Positions 9,705 to 20,238 of a stretch of 64,000 nucleotides of DNA are shown in pieces. The DNA is from Aphanomyces cochlioides (taxonomy: Eukaryota > Oomycota > Saprolegniomycetes > Saprolegniales > Verrucalvaceae). The DNA is taken from positions 434,001 to 498,000 of the forward strand of contig JAHQRK010000007.1 of assembly GCA_019828595.1 (NCBI GenBank). Reading direction: 5' to 3'. The notes under the pieces were generated by a model, which saw only the letters and a program-made list of their open reading frames with translations, was not told where the DNA came from and ran no database searches. Within the stretch, counting starts at the first letter, position 1, and the number at the start of each line of letters is the position of its first letter. A program made the position numbers and the translations under genes.

Positions 9705-11215
9705 ATGAGCTCAAACGAGCTCACTCTGGACGGCTTGCGTCGCAACCGCATATGCGAAGAATCGCGTACGAAGTACCGATCAGGATCAACCAAGTAAAGA
9801 AGTGGTGCCGTCTTACAGGAAGACAAAGCTGCATAAAGGTCTGCGGAGAGTCTCCAGATGGAGAAGCGCTTGATCTAAACGTCTTTGTATACCAAGACTT
9901 TCTAGACTTCTTGCTTTGGTGTGTTCAAAACAAGCCAGAATAAGTCCTGGCACACTGAGTGGATACTGCAGCGCAATTAAAAGCCTCTACAAAGACGAGA
10001 AGCGCACGCTTCCTGATGAATACGGCGATGATATGAAAGAAATTCTATCAGGTACACGATTTATAACCATATAAATGTATAATATAGCTCTCAGGAATAC
10101 GTAAAACCATGGCCAGTGACACACAACGAGGCACAAACGACGTCACTGGCAAGCGGCCTATGGCCTTTTCAGCCTTTGAAATGCTGTGTCAAAAGAGTTT
10201 GTTTCTTCCAGACGGTGGATTTACACACCTTTTTCTTATTTTGACATGGAATCTGATGTGCCGTTCGCAGTCGACAGAAACAATAAGGTATTTCTTTCAT
10301 GCTTCAATGACTCACACAATGTAGATTCGATCATGTATCGGTGGAGGAGGATGCAATCGGAGTCTCATTTCTTAAGACAAAGACTAAGCAGAAGGGTAAT
10401 AGATTCAATCGTCTGTCACATTATATTTGATGTAGGAACGACTATTAAAGATCCCAACCATTGTTATGCCAATCCCTTCAAGCCTGTGACTTGCTTGTTT
10501 GTGGCTCTTGGGGTGTATCTCGTGCAATAGTCAAATCAAGCCTGGAAATTTGTTTCCAGGCTCAAAGCAAAAGGTTAGACGAAGTTGAAAATGTACTAAA
10601 TTTAATCAGGATAGATTTGGAAAGTCTCTGGCTCACCTTCTTGGTGAAGGTAGAACAGCAGCTGAGCCAGAGACTGCGAAGAAACCAAGAGAGATTGGAA
10701 CACATTCCATTCGGAAAGGTGTAGCAACTTACGCGTCTTCAGGTACTACTAGTAGACCATCGATCGTAAGTGTTTGCTTACGATGCGGCTGGTCCATCGG
10801 TAATGTGATGGAACGTTACTTTCGTTATGAAAGCGCTGGCGATCAATTTTGTGGTCGTGTGGTTGCAGGGCTACCTGTAAACAGTGGTGATTTTTCTGTA
10901 CTGCCCCCCCCACTTCTCGAATCCTCAGGACCCCAAATTGCTGGATTGTGTGAAGTTAATGTTTCCAAACTTATGGGGCGTGACTCACTTGGCGTCAGTC
11001 TTGACTCTGGTATTGGCGAGTCTGGTTCACCATCACGACTATCTCGTTCACACACTGCCCACCCAACATGCTCTATTGCAAACCTCGCTGTTTCGCAACC
11101 CTCAGATGATTTCATCGGCCATGAATCTTCCATCATGCGTGGGTCTGGAATTCCACCACATATAGAAGTGTACAAACGACTTGAGATGAATTCTACCAGA
11201 CAAAGACCAAATGTA
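9705..11215 (+). pseudogene. Crypton tyrosine recombinase, copy 1, truncated
   Basis: Start MSSNELTLDGLRRNR matches copy 2 (RNRISESTRTGY). Segments in order: an N-terminal SAM-like part with frame breaks near 9790-9950; AIKSLYKDEKRTLPDEY; WNLMCRSQSTETI with the catalytic arginine; an intron; EEDAIGVSFLKTKTKQK; a 40-nt intron; VALGVYLV; NLFPGSKQK; EIGTHSIRKGVATYA with the HxxR box; and IGNVMERYFRYE with the nucleophile tyrosine. It ends at IPPHIEVYKRLE, where similarity to copy 2 stops, so the C-terminal DNA-binding part is lost. Cryptons cut and join DNA through this tyrosine. Confidence 0.75.
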
Positions 11216-11228
11216 AGTTTCAATTATG

Positions 11229-12114
11229 TCATATTGAATACAACGGCGATTCATTTTCGAGAGCTGTTTGGACTACATTGACGACGGCATAAAAGCAAGA
11301 CAAGTGTAAATCGACTCGATGTCGAAACACTTGCTTGATCACATTGAATTGCTTTAGACGGCCATTGATTGTCTCGTGGCGAGCCATGATCTGCTTTTGG
11401 CGACGAGCACTCTCGGGATGATATCGAGGAGTGTAAAAATATGCTGCGTCGCTGTAACCAAGATCAGCGCATGTGAGTTCCCCAGGAAGAACGGCCTGAG
11501 TGTACGCACTGCGTGCTAAAACCAAATCGGGCCATAAACCACACGGCACGCCACCATTTGCCCAGACAATATGCCCCGTTCGAATACAAAGACCAATTTC
11601 GTACCGTATTCCTGGTCCATGAAATTTGTGGGAATACCAGGATGGATCGAATTCACTTGGTTCATTGATGCGAAAGTCTGTTCCATCCAATGACACAAAC
11701 ATCGACTGCCCTTCATTGGCACCATCAAACCGGCTGTACCAATCCACCTAGGATAATGTTGTTTAGATATCATGGTCCAGAAAGTACCATTTGTAGATCG
11801 GCTAGGGCTTCGACCCATTGCCACGACCATTTGCGAAAGGTTTTCTTATCAACTCCCGCCAACGTCGCATGAATCGATTCTGTTGCATATACCTTCAGGA
11901 ACATGAGAGCCCACAGCAGGTGTCTAGGTCCCGAAGCGTCGGTTGATCTTGCAGCGATGAACAACTTTGTCGCCAGAGATGGAGATGTTCCGAACGTAGA
12001 TTTGAACCGACGGAGGCTTTTGTTGTTCGAGTGGTTTGGCTTCGCGCGACGGAGAATATGGTAACCCTCATGGAGGATGCTCTGCTCCAGCGCTGGGACA
12101 TCGAGTGGAATCAT
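11229..12114 (-). CDS. PIF/Harbinger-type DDE transposase, apparently intact
   Basis: Two exons, 12114-11788 and 11747-11229, joined over a 40-nt GT-AG intron, give 281 aa without a stop. Exon 1 holds a helical N-terminal domain ending FRKWSWQWVEALADLQM. Exon 2 begins VDWYSRFDGANEG and holds the DDE core: MFVSLDGTDFRINEP (first aspartate), CGLWPDLVLAR (second aspartate) and MARHETINGRLKQF (glutamate), with FYAVVNVVQ near the end. It lies just beyond the truncation point of the Crypton on the opposite strand. The usual Myb-like partner protein was not identified nearby and terminal repeats were not resolved. Confidence 0.8.
11748..11787 (-). other. Intron of the Harbinger-type transposase
   Basis: 40 nt starting GTACTT and ending CCTAG on the minus strand. 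Its removal joins ADLQM to VDWYSRF in frame and leaves the whole reading frame open. Confidence 0.8.
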
Positions 12115-12684
12115 TGATTTAATATTGATTTGAAATGCTCTGTTTCCAAAAAATTGAACTATAAATTAAAGTTCATGAATAAAAATAAAATTGTGTATAA
12201 ATATATTTAAAATTAACAATTTTATTATTGTTAATATTAACGATGAATTTGTTAATGATAGTGTGATTTCAAGGTAATAAACCTCGTCAGGGTCATTGTT
12301 AAACGCTGCTTCCTATTGTGGGATGTTAGTACGTTACTTGAGCTCTAGAACTATGCCCCAATGATCCAATTTGAGCCATTTTAACAGTTTTTTTTTCAGT
12401 TGAAATATAAAAAATCTTGAAAATCGTGTGATTGAAGGCATTAAATCTCAGACCGCATCGGTGTTTATTGGCATGTTTCATGAAATACATGATGTCAATA
12501 CCTTGTTCTTCAGGGGAATACATGTATGCATCGAGACTCAACCAGCAAGGCAGGTTTTTTAAGCTTCGAACACGTTAACAAATGTGTTTAGAAAGTGATT
12601 CACAAACACATTAACAAATTCATATTAAATTCCCAAACATTTAAAAAATAATACATAAAAATTGACCTTCAACAAAAAAATACA
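12115..12684. other. AT-rich spacer
   Basis: No gene supported. A minus frame (12541-12326) is short and unlike known proteins. A/T-rich DNA with ATTAACAA words from about 12200 to 12260. Confidence 0.4.
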
Positions 12685-12734
12685 TTGATTGAACTGGGAT
12701 CTGTCGTATCCGTAAAAGTACGGATGCTCAAAAA

Positions 12735-13590
12735 TTGTATTCAAAAAGGCGCGAGAATCCCAGTCGTGAAATGGCAGAGAAGTGGACGGCCGACTGTGCA
12801 GCACAGCGAGTCTTGCAGGAGCTGTTCGACCAAAAAAAGATACAAGGAGACTCCACACCTTCCTACGTCAGTTCCCTTGCTCCTGTCGTCTTCAACCAGT
12901 ACTCTGACCCAGTTTTCGCTCTCCATCTCAGACGAACGAAAATGGCAAACAGTAGGAATGTCATGCTCACGAAGTCCTAATCTTCTCTATGTAGAACTCA
13001 AAAATACTGCGAAACGAGGACGACCAGCTCCTTCTCAAGTTACGTTCTACGACAGCAGCTTTGACATTCCAGAGCTTGCTGGAAAGCGAAGACAAATCGA
13101 CGACATTTCCGCTGATAATGGAAACGAACATCCCCAAAATGCCTTGGAAAATGCTTGTGCTCTCGTCTGCGACTACTACGACTATGTCACAAAGGAGAAA
13201 TTCGTTGGTCTCGCCGTATGCTTGATGTGGGGGTGCGAATGTGCAAAATCGAAGTCACCTCAGACAACCCCAAAACAGCGGTTCTGACGTACAAATGGCC
13301 CCCACAGTTTACTCGAATTCAAAACAAGTTGGAAACGGAAGTGGAGACGTCAGTGTCCAAGCACAGAGTCTATGCAAAGATCCAAGCGTTTGCTTTTGCA
13401 ATGGAGCAGCGACTCAGTCGTGATCGGGATGTTCCAACAATGACGCAGTGTTGCCCTTCCATTCGCGGTTGAGCCCCAAATTCTCGATTGCAATGCTGGT
13501 AGTGGAACGATTGATGACGATATCATTGTTGCCGAATTTAAAGTTCCAGGTTGTAGCAACACTACAGCAGTAATCGGTCTACACTCTTGA
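12735..13590 (+). pseudogene. Broken gene of unknown family
   Basis: Coding-like segments run on in changing frames: MAEKWTADCAAQRVLQELFD (from about 12771), PNLLYVELKNTAKRGRP, SSFDIPELAGKRRQIDDI, VRMCKIEVTSDNPKTAVLTY, VYAKIQAFAFAMEQRLS, and a final VEPQILDCNAGSG ending in TGA near 13590. Frame changes near 12950, 13200 and 13470 may be introns or lesions. No domain is recognised. Lying inside a transposon cluster, it may be a cargo or accessory gene. Confidence 0.4.
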
Positions 13591-13751
13591 GTAGTTATTT
13601 AATGTCCGTGAGTAAAAGAGAGTATTCGTGTCTTCTAATGATGTTCCCGCATCCTCCTGGCATATCCTTGTGGAGAGTTTGCACTTGACATTCTTTTACC
13701 ATGTAAACTGTGTACAGTGAACGTACAGTAAATTCGCGCTTTACGTAAAAT

Positions 13752-13776
13752 GGCCCGTCTGGATTTCAGACGGGCC
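13752..13776. repeat. Short perfect palindrome made of two element ends
   Basis: GGCCCGTCTG (13752-13761), a 5-nt loop, and CAGACGGGCC (13767-13776). Both arms match the terminal GGGCCCGTCTGGAT of the elements near 6.1 kb, so this looks like two ends brought together by deletion or nested insertion. Confidence 0.6.
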
Positions 13777-14263
13777 CTAATGAACAAGAGTACTCCGGAG
13801 TATTACTTATCCAGGTTTTGTCGTCGACAGTCAACAAATCCGAGCCAAACGGACAGCGACTTTTTTGATAGCGCGACGATACCGACGAACGAGCACTACG
13901 ATCTGTTCTTGTGATCATTCGAAACATTTTTGTTCCTCTCGTTCGAATGTGTCGTCAAAGATGCACGAGAGTTCACTCGCCCTGCCAATGTCGAATCGAC
14001 AGCCCTGTCGAATCTAAGGCAATGATAAAGAGACAAAAATGCCATTGCAACATCACAATCTATCGACAGCGACTAGATCTTGCATGAAAAGACATTTCAA
14101 CTTTGAGTCGACGAGCAACTTGTGACGCATGCAGTAGTAGCCGCGCATTTATTCGTATGTGGATCGCAAATCTCGACGATCTTGATGGTTTCACGCGAGT
14201 GTGATGCAGCAGCAGATCGTATCGATGGAGCGACTGCAGATTCCAATTTGCAATCGAGTCGAC
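13777..14263. other. Spacer before the membrane-protein cluster
   Basis: No gene supported; the minus-strand frames at 14.06-14.44 kb are shadows of the plus-strand gene. Confidence 0.4.
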
Positions 14264-14464
14264 ATGTCCAACTTGCGCCAACTCTCTGAATCCGTCGTGT
14301 GCTCCTTGCCATTCGTGAGTCTCATCGCAGTCACCATCATTGCGGTCGTCGCTCTTTTTCTCCATGGCAACCCCCAAATCAAACGAGCTCGAGTCCTTTT
14401 GCGCCAACGACGACCTTCCACCGCCGATACGATCATCATCGAGTCGCCAAAATTCCCAGCGTAG
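14264..14464 (+). CDS. Small single-pass membrane protein, STADT family, member A
   Basis: 66 aa from MSNLRQLSES. The start was chosen because the other members also begin a few residues before LRQLS; the frame is open further upstream. One hydrophobic helix (LPFVSLIAVTIIAVVALFL, about residues 14-33) is followed by a basic stretch and RRPSTADTIIIESPK. Positive charges after the helix predict N-terminus outside and tail in the cytosol. It is the most diverged member: it lacks FDG and has a shorter tail. It lies 234 nt upstream of the hydrolase on the same strand. Function unknown. Confidence 0.7.
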   Translation: MSNLRQLSESVVCSLPFVSLIAVTIIAVVALFLHGNPQIKRARVLLRQRRPSTADTIIIESPKFPA

Positions 14465-14698
14465 CTCCCGACTCGTACCTTGACTTAATTTATGCCCTTG
14501 ACCCCTCTACTTGCCCTAGTTGAGCACTTTGAACGCTCTTTCGCAGCTTCACGGCCGACTGCAGTGCATTGCCACTCGCTCGCACGCTTCTCTATCGCTT
14601 CCTTCTTGGTTTCGTTCCGCCACACGCAATGTCCGTCATGTGCATGGTCGCCGCTGTTGCATCCGGATGCAGTCAGGAATTCATCCGAATCCAACAGC

Positions 14699-15745
14699 AT
14701 GCCGTCGATCACGACGATTGCGAGTGTCCTGGTAGCCGCTGTTGGGGTGTTCTTAACATCACCAGGCCAAGGGGTCTTGGTATACCTCAACGTTGTGTCT
14801 ATCTCTCCATGGTTTGACTTTTCTAAGCCGGCAGAGCCACAACTTGGCTTCAACGGACTGCCACGGACGACCAACTTGTACTTGTCCAGCACAGACAACG
14901 TCACGATTGGCGTCTGGCACACTCGGGCATCCCATCGAGCAGACAAAGTTGTGCTCTACCTCCATGGCAATGGCGAGAATCGAGCTATTCACGTTGGTGT
15001 CTTGAAGCACGCATTGTACTCGAACTCGCCATTCCAAGCCGACGTTCTCTCGCCAGATTACCGAGGTATGGCCGTTTTCTTGCACTCCGTTTGATTGACC
15101 TCTGTATGCTTTGGCGACTCCTCCTTTGTCCAACCGACTGAACAAGGTCTCTACGATGACGCCATGACAGCGTACAAGTACATTATCTCGACGTTGGGCT
15201 TTCAACCACACCAAGTTCTCGTCCATGGTTATTCCCTTGGAAGCGCAGTCGCCACTCGTTTGGTCCTTACACTTTGCACTCTCCATCAGTCATGTCCTGC
15301 TGCTCTGCTGCTGGAAGTACGTCAATCATTCGATCTCTCTAACTCATTGACACACTTCTAGGCTCCATTTCTGTCCATTGCTGACGTCGTCCGCGACCGC
15401 ATCGGCGTCAATGTGTCATCTTTGCTTTATCATCATTTCCCGACCAAGGAAATACTCGGTGACATTCCAGTACCCGTCGTCATCGTCCATGGAACCCGAG
15501 ACCGCGTTGTTCCATTCAACCATGGCGCCGCGTTGGCATCGAGATACGACCCAGTTCTTGCGTTTTGTGCAGTGGATGGTGCTGGACACATGACGTCGTT
15601 TTCCCATGAAACTGCAAAGAAATGTATCGCCGACGTGGTCTTCTCCCGCAAGTTGTGGCCACACTCCTCCTGTTGGTACATGTCGTCCTCCTTGCGGTTC
15701 AAAATGAGATGGCATACATCGTTCACGGCAAACCTAATGCATTAG
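14699..15745 (+). CDS. Alpha/beta hydrolase (ABHD12/13-like serine hydrolase)
   Basis: Three exons: 14699-15065, 15108-15316 and 15362-15745. An N-terminal hydrophobic segment (SVLVAAVGVFL) could anchor it in a membrane. The core shows VVLYLHGNGENRA (oxyanion-hole region), VLSPDYRG, the nucleophile elbow VHGYSLGSA, VVIVHGTRDRVVP with the acid aspartate, and DGAGHMTSF with the catalytic histidine. Such enzymes cleave lipid or thio-esters; the substrate cannot be read here. Intron 1 begins GTATGG but ends TAT where TAG is expected, so its splicing may be impaired. The last 40 residues look atypical and overlap the end of the converging gene. Confidence 0.8.
15066..15107 (+). other. Hydrolase intron 1 with non-canonical 3' end
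   Basis: 42 nt. The donor GTATGG is normal, but the only position that restores PDYRG-FGDS ends in CTGTAT, not CTGTAG. No in-frame AG acceptor lies nearby. This may be a point mutation, a polymorphism or a read error. Confidence 0.6.
15317..15361 (+). other. Hydrolase intron 2
   Basis: 45 nt, GTACGT to TTCTAG. Removal joins AALLLE to APFLSIADV in frame. Confidence 0.8.
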
Positions 15746-16194
15746 AGCGTCTTCCTTTTCGACTTTCTCAACAAACTGAAGTACGCCGCACCCATCATAC
15801 TTGCTTGGAAAACAAGGAGAGCCAGAAAGGCTGCACTGGGTACGTTCTTCTCTTGCAGGAGAGCATCGACAGGGATACCTTGATAGACGACTACTTCCAC
15901 GACGGTAAAGACTGCTTCAAGGACATGAGTCACAGTTAGAGCTGCAAATAGCGCCGCGTTTTGCATGTCGTACGCCGCCGCGAGTCGTAATATCCCTAAC
16001 GTGAGGCAATAATACCCAAATAAACGACGAAATATTGGCACTGTGTCCAACAACGGGTCATTCAGCGAGGGATTGAGGTCGCCAAGAGGAGTAGACGTCC
16101 ATGTGAGTCGTACAAACGTGTGGAGCTCAACCAGGAAGCCCCCAGCTAGGTAGATGCGCACGAGTTTCAGGAACATGATGGACTGCTCTTCCAC
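15742..16194 (-). CDS. Small four-helix membrane protein, Erg28-like
   Basis: 150 aa with about four hydrophobic helices. The pattern FRRLFGYYCLTLGILRL, then AAYDMQNAALFAAL and HVLEAVFTVVEVVVYQG, resembles the Erg28 scaffold family (RxFG ... RxxxAY ... LY ... H...E), which holds sterol-synthesis enzymes together in the ER. The C-terminus is basic (LLRKSKRKTL), like an ER-retention tail. The stop overlaps the stop of the converging hydrolase by 4 nt. The family call rests on pattern only; another small membrane protein is possible. Confidence 0.5.
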   Translation of the reverse strand: MEEQSIMFLKLVRIYLAGGFLVELHTFVRLTWTSTPLGDLNPSLNDPLLDTVPIFRRLFGYYCLTLGILRLAAAYDMQNAALFAALTVTHVLEAVFTVVEVVVYQGIPVDALLQEKNVPSAAFLALLVFQASMMGAAYFSLLRKSKRKTL

Positions 16195-16242
16195 GTTGCA
16201 AATTGCAAAATATGCTCAAAATATAAAAGAGATCTTGGAAAA

Positions 16243-17169
16243 TCAAATTGTGAGGATGTGGTAGATTGAGACGACCATGATGCCAAGATGGACGGCGACG
16301 CAAGTCGAATCGAGGGAAGACGACTCGGGAAGACGCATGGTGTGGTCTGGAGACGCAGCCGAAGGTCTTCCCCACGAGAGGATGGCGCTAGTCATGCAGA
16401 CTGTGGCGGCGACGAGTGTATCCGACTGGCCAAACCAAAGACTGGCTGGCGCGTTGTTCATTGCAGCAAACATCGCCATGAGACCAATACTGGCTGGCTC
16501 GAGAACGAGGAAGCGCATCGTGTCGAAAGGAGGCAGAGTCATCATGACAGCGCGGTAGGCAGCATGAGCAAATACCCACGAAAGCGGCGACGCGTTGAAG
16601 AGAAAATAGCCATGCTCCGTGAAGGAAACCGTACGCCAGTGGACTGCGTGCATCTCGCGCACGAGCCAGACGACGAGACAAAGGCATGCGGCGCGATGTG
16701 TATAGCCACGGACTGCGCCAGGTCCTGGTGGAATAAAGCCCATCATGGCAATGTTGCCGAGCACAGCCGCATTGATGTACACTGTAATCCACGGGAGATA
16801 GTGCGCTAGAGTCGCCGGGGAGAGTTGACCAAACGCAATGACCGAGCCAAAGCCTAGCGGCCAAATGACTGACAATTTGGTAAAGCTCGACGTGGCATGG
16901 AAGGACCAGTCCTTGGCGGAAACGAAACGAGCGGCTTCCACGGCGTACAGGACAAAGATCACAAGGAGCAAGAACCGAGGACTCCAGCTGAGCAAGTAAA
17001 ACACCGAAAGGATGGCCGCCACAAAGGCCACAGTGGTCTCAACGAGAGATCGTGGAGGTACGTGGGATGTCCGTCGTTGTGGTGGCATCCTCCTGTCAGT
17101 TTGTCCGGATAACCAACGGCGATCGACTGAGGTCTCCACCACCGACATGTCATGAGGGGGAGAAAGCAT
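16243..17169 (-). CDS. Multi-pass membrane protein of unknown function
   Basis: A 308-aa uninterrupted frame. After an arginine-rich cytosolic N-terminus (about 40 residues) there are seven or eight hydrophobic helices, including VAFVAAILSVFYLLSW, FLLLVIFVLYAVEAARFV, AACLCLVVWLVREMHAV and CVAVHLGIMVVSIYHIL. The pattern of prolines in loops (GFIPPGPGAVRGY) suggests a real polytopic protein. No transporter signature is recognised. It lies 48 nt from the Erg28-like gene in the same direction; both may share upstream control. Confidence 0.65.
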   Translation of the reverse strand: MLSPPHDMSVVETSVDRRWLSGQTDRRMPPQRRTSHVPPRSLVETTVAFVAAILSVFYLLSWSPRFLLLVIFVLYAVEAARFVSAKDWSFHATSSFTKLSVIWPLGFGSVIAFGQLSPATLAHYLPWITVYINAAVLGNIAMMGFIPPGPGAVRGYTHRAACLCLVVWLVREMHAVHWRTVSFTEHGYFLFNASPLSWVFAHAAYRAVMMTLPPFDTMRFLVLEPASIGLMAMFAAMNNAPASLWFGQSDTLVAATVCMTSAILSWGRPSAASPDHTMRLPESSSLDSTCVAVHLGIMVVSIYHILTI

Positions 17170-18409
17170 CTTGTGACGTGATTATGAGCACAAAGCAAGC
17201 GAGGAAACAATGTGGAAGTTGTAGTATTCCATCTGCAAACAAGGGGAGGGCTTGAGACCGAGCGCCGGGACTCTACTTATCTCGATTGGAGTGAACAAAA
17301 CTTCTGTTCCGATCACACTGGCGAGCTGAAAGTTCCATCCACTCTTTCGACCATGACGGGAGTCATTTGCTCCAAGATGGAACTCCTTGTTATTTCTTCC
17401 CTTGGAGATAGTGAGTAGGTGTTGAAGGGGCGCATCTTGTACCCAACGCACCCTTGAGAGTGTAATTTCATTCGGGCATTGTGGAATAGAAGGGGGAAAG
17501 ATATACAGGCGAGGCCTTGGCCATGTACTCATGGCTGCCATTTCTTTGCATGTGCAAGATTCGTCTCCCTATGTGTCGTTTGATAGAGACGACGAACAGG
17601 GACGGCGATGTCAAGTCGTTACGTTCTAGCCACTCCATTGTCAAAACGATCGAGATTCCCAACGCAAATCTCTCCCACTCCAGATTGCCTTTGTATCGAC
17701 ATCTCGATATCACTTGATTCTCGAACTGCATGGACACGACGATAAACGTGTCCCATAGCCGCCTGTGGAGTGCACTCCATAGTTACCCAGCGAATCCACA
17801 TCATCGTGTAATGCATGTCACTCCTAGTTCATGAGCAAAGATGGCCTTGAGAAAATGTCACGAGCTCGATCTCCATGTTGTGGCCCTTGTGCCCTACAAC
17901 TTGACTCGTCACTTTGTCAAAATATCCACCATCCAACCTTACACTTTGCGTCTGATGCACATCTTGAAGCCGATCTTTCATGCCCATAAACCCGCTAGGA
18001 GCCTACACACTCGAGTCGATTCTATATAAAATGCCTAGAGACACTCGAAAGGAGAGTTCTTGCGATGAAAGCACTTGACCACTGAGGAATAGCAGCAAGT
18101 CTTTGGCTGGACAGGTTAGTCACGTTGGTTTAGTTGGACAAAGTCGCTACAGTGTGGAGACGACGAAACTCTGGGACACTCGTCCACATGGCGTCGAGCC
18201 CATGGCATCTCACGTGCCGCATCACATTTTCAGGTTTCCGTGGCCAATGGCTCGGGTTCGTCACGACGTGCCACGCCAATCAAAGTCTGAGCATCGCGTG
18301 AGTTTGGGTCGAGATGTACTTGTTGAATCTTGCGCCAGTCGATGGGATCCCAACGTCTGTCGCAGTTCTTTGCCATGCCATTTTCCAATTTGCAATCCAA
18401 GTCCAAACC
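17170..18409. other. Spacer between membrane-protein genes
   Basis: Only short unsupported frames on both strands (for example 17737-17468 minus and 17517-17717 plus). No RNA gene seen. The last part is the likely promoter and leader of member B. Confidence 0.4.
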
Positions 18410-18670
18410 ATGAACATCGCGACTCAACACTTGCGCCAATTGTCCGAAGATGGCATGGCTGGAGCCCAAGTGCTCATCATTGTCCTCGCTGTGATTGTCG
18501 CCGCGCTTTTCATCTATGGCGCGATGAAGACCAAGTATGCCAATCACTTGCGCCGCCAACGTCGTGAATCCACCGCCGACACCGTCATTGAATGGGAAAT
18601 TGAAACCCCAAAGAGTGCTGCTTTCGTGGAAGTGGAAATCCAAACCCCCAAGCCGCCTGCTGTCGTCTAG
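18410..18670 (+). CDS. Small single-pass membrane protein, STADT family, member B
   Basis: 86 aa, starting MNIATQHLRQLSEDG. The helix is AQVLIIVLAVIVAALFIYGA, followed by the basic stretch MKTKYANHLRRQRRES and then TADTVIEWEIETPK. The tail is longer than in the others and carries a second ...EIQTPKPP unit, so the end of the motif appears duplicated. The frame is open upstream to 18314, but the start at 18410 matches the family. A basophilic kinase site (RRES) and a proline-directed site (ETPK) can be read. Confidence 0.8.
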   Translation: MNIATQHLRQLSEDGMAGAQVLIIVLAVIVAALFIYGAMKTKYANHLRRQRRESTADTVIEWEIETPKSAAFVEVEIQTPKPPAVV

Positions 18671-19989
18671 CGTGCTCTCGATGTTTTCTAAGTTATTAAT
18701 TTATCTCCTGTCCGACCAAAAACACAGTCTTCCCTTCCGCGTTGTAGAAAGAAGAGACCAGATAGCACACTGTACTGTGATGATGAAGAGTACTTGTCTA
18801 CACGCACTGTAGCTCCGACTTGATAATCTAAGAAGAGATCCGATCTTACCAACTTCCTCATGGCACTTGTGAGCCGCACAGTGGACAGCCACAGACGCGC
18901 TTGGTCAAAGTTGTCGTTCTTGCATGTATTCTTGAGCCGCCTCCACTGAAGTGACCTTTAGAGGGCAATTTACAAGCCACGCACGCGGAACTTCTCGGTA
19001 ATCGACTTTATCGAGAGCATGATACGAAAACCAATCTCAATTTACACTGCACTTGTCTTGCCTTGATCTTGAACGCATTCTCCCCATCGAGCTCTGCTTC
19101 GCTTCATCACTTTTGCCTTCCTCAACGTCTGGAATACATTGGAAAGGGGCAGGCCGATCCAGTTTCCGCTTTGTGGACTCAATGCACCGTTGGCTGAAGA
19201 GTACGTCTCCCTCGATGTCTCTCCGTGAATCCCAACCAAATCTATCGGAATGAATTCTTGATGTTAAAGTCGACTTTTTCTTCGTCGATGTTATCAGAAA
19301 TAGATGGGTTTATCAACTTTTTGGACCTACTTTTTAAAAAGTAGACGAAAACATGTAAAGTTTGTATAGAGGGATTTGTGAAAAAGTCAATAGCTTTTTT
19401 GAGAAAAGTCGATGTCGTTTGCAATTTCACTGGTTAAAATGGATGAAATCACAGTGCTGGCGATGAAGCCATGCATCGTTGGCGCTGTTACTGGAATAGG
19501 GAGCGATAGGTGGCGACATCCAGGCCTTCTACGAATCGTGCAAACTATTCGAAACAACGAAATGCCCTTGCGTTGGTTCTATATTGACGATTTGTCCGAC
19601 TTTTGTAAAGTTGACGACGCCGACCACTCGTCGACTTGTCTTCAACGACTTAAGTCGAACTCCAAAAAGTCGCTGTTGCAAACTTCGACCAGGCCCTTAA
19701 TACTCAAAGCCACATGTTTATGCTTTCCTGAAGACCTAAACCTTTCCTATAGTTCTCATTTGTGTTTATGCTCACCAAGTCGCAGTCTATAAGTCATAAA
19801 CATTACAGCGTGATAGTCATAGGAAGGGGTCATAAACACCAATCAGAGCTTCTTGTAGCGAATCTGGCATACACTGTAATCTTGTGATTATGACAAGTAC
19901 AAGTGCGAAATGGACTGCAGTTTGGTGGACTTTGAGTCATTTTAAATCTTTCCGTGAGCCAGTCAACAGCAATAAACGCCCCGATCGCC

Positions 19990-20238
19990 ATGCCCCCGCG
20001 ATTGCGTCAATTGAGTGTCTTTGATGGATCTCGAACTGCGAACATCCATCTGCTCCTGATCTTGACCTGTGTGATCGTCGTCGCTCTATTTGTGTATGGA
20101 GCGTACAAATCAAGAAAAGCCAATGCAATGAACCGCCAGCGTCGCGAATCCTCAGCCGACACAGTCGTTGATCTCGAAATCAAAACCCCCAAGTCCCCTG
20201 CATATCCGTTAGCGACAAGTAGTGGGTCAAAAGACTAG
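19990..20238 (+). CDS. Small single-pass membrane protein, STADT family, member C
   Basis: 82 aa from MPPRLRQLSVFDGSR; an in-frame ATG also lies at 19954. The helix LLLILTCVIVVALFVYGAY is followed by KSRKANAMNRQRRES and SADTVVDLEIKTPK. The tail ends in a serine-rich stretch (ATSSGSKD). The DNA differs from the other members mainly at third codon positions in the tail, which points to selection on the protein. Function unknown. Confidence 0.8.
   Translation: MPPRLRQLSVFDGSRTANIHLLLILTCVIVVALFVYGAYKSRKANAMNRQRRESSADTVVDLEIKTPKSPAYPLATSSGSKD

Noticed and set aside
16388..16864. Long minus-strand open frame overlapping the multi-pass membrane gene
   Set aside because: It is a shadow in another frame; the 308-aa frame has the membrane-helix pattern and is longer.
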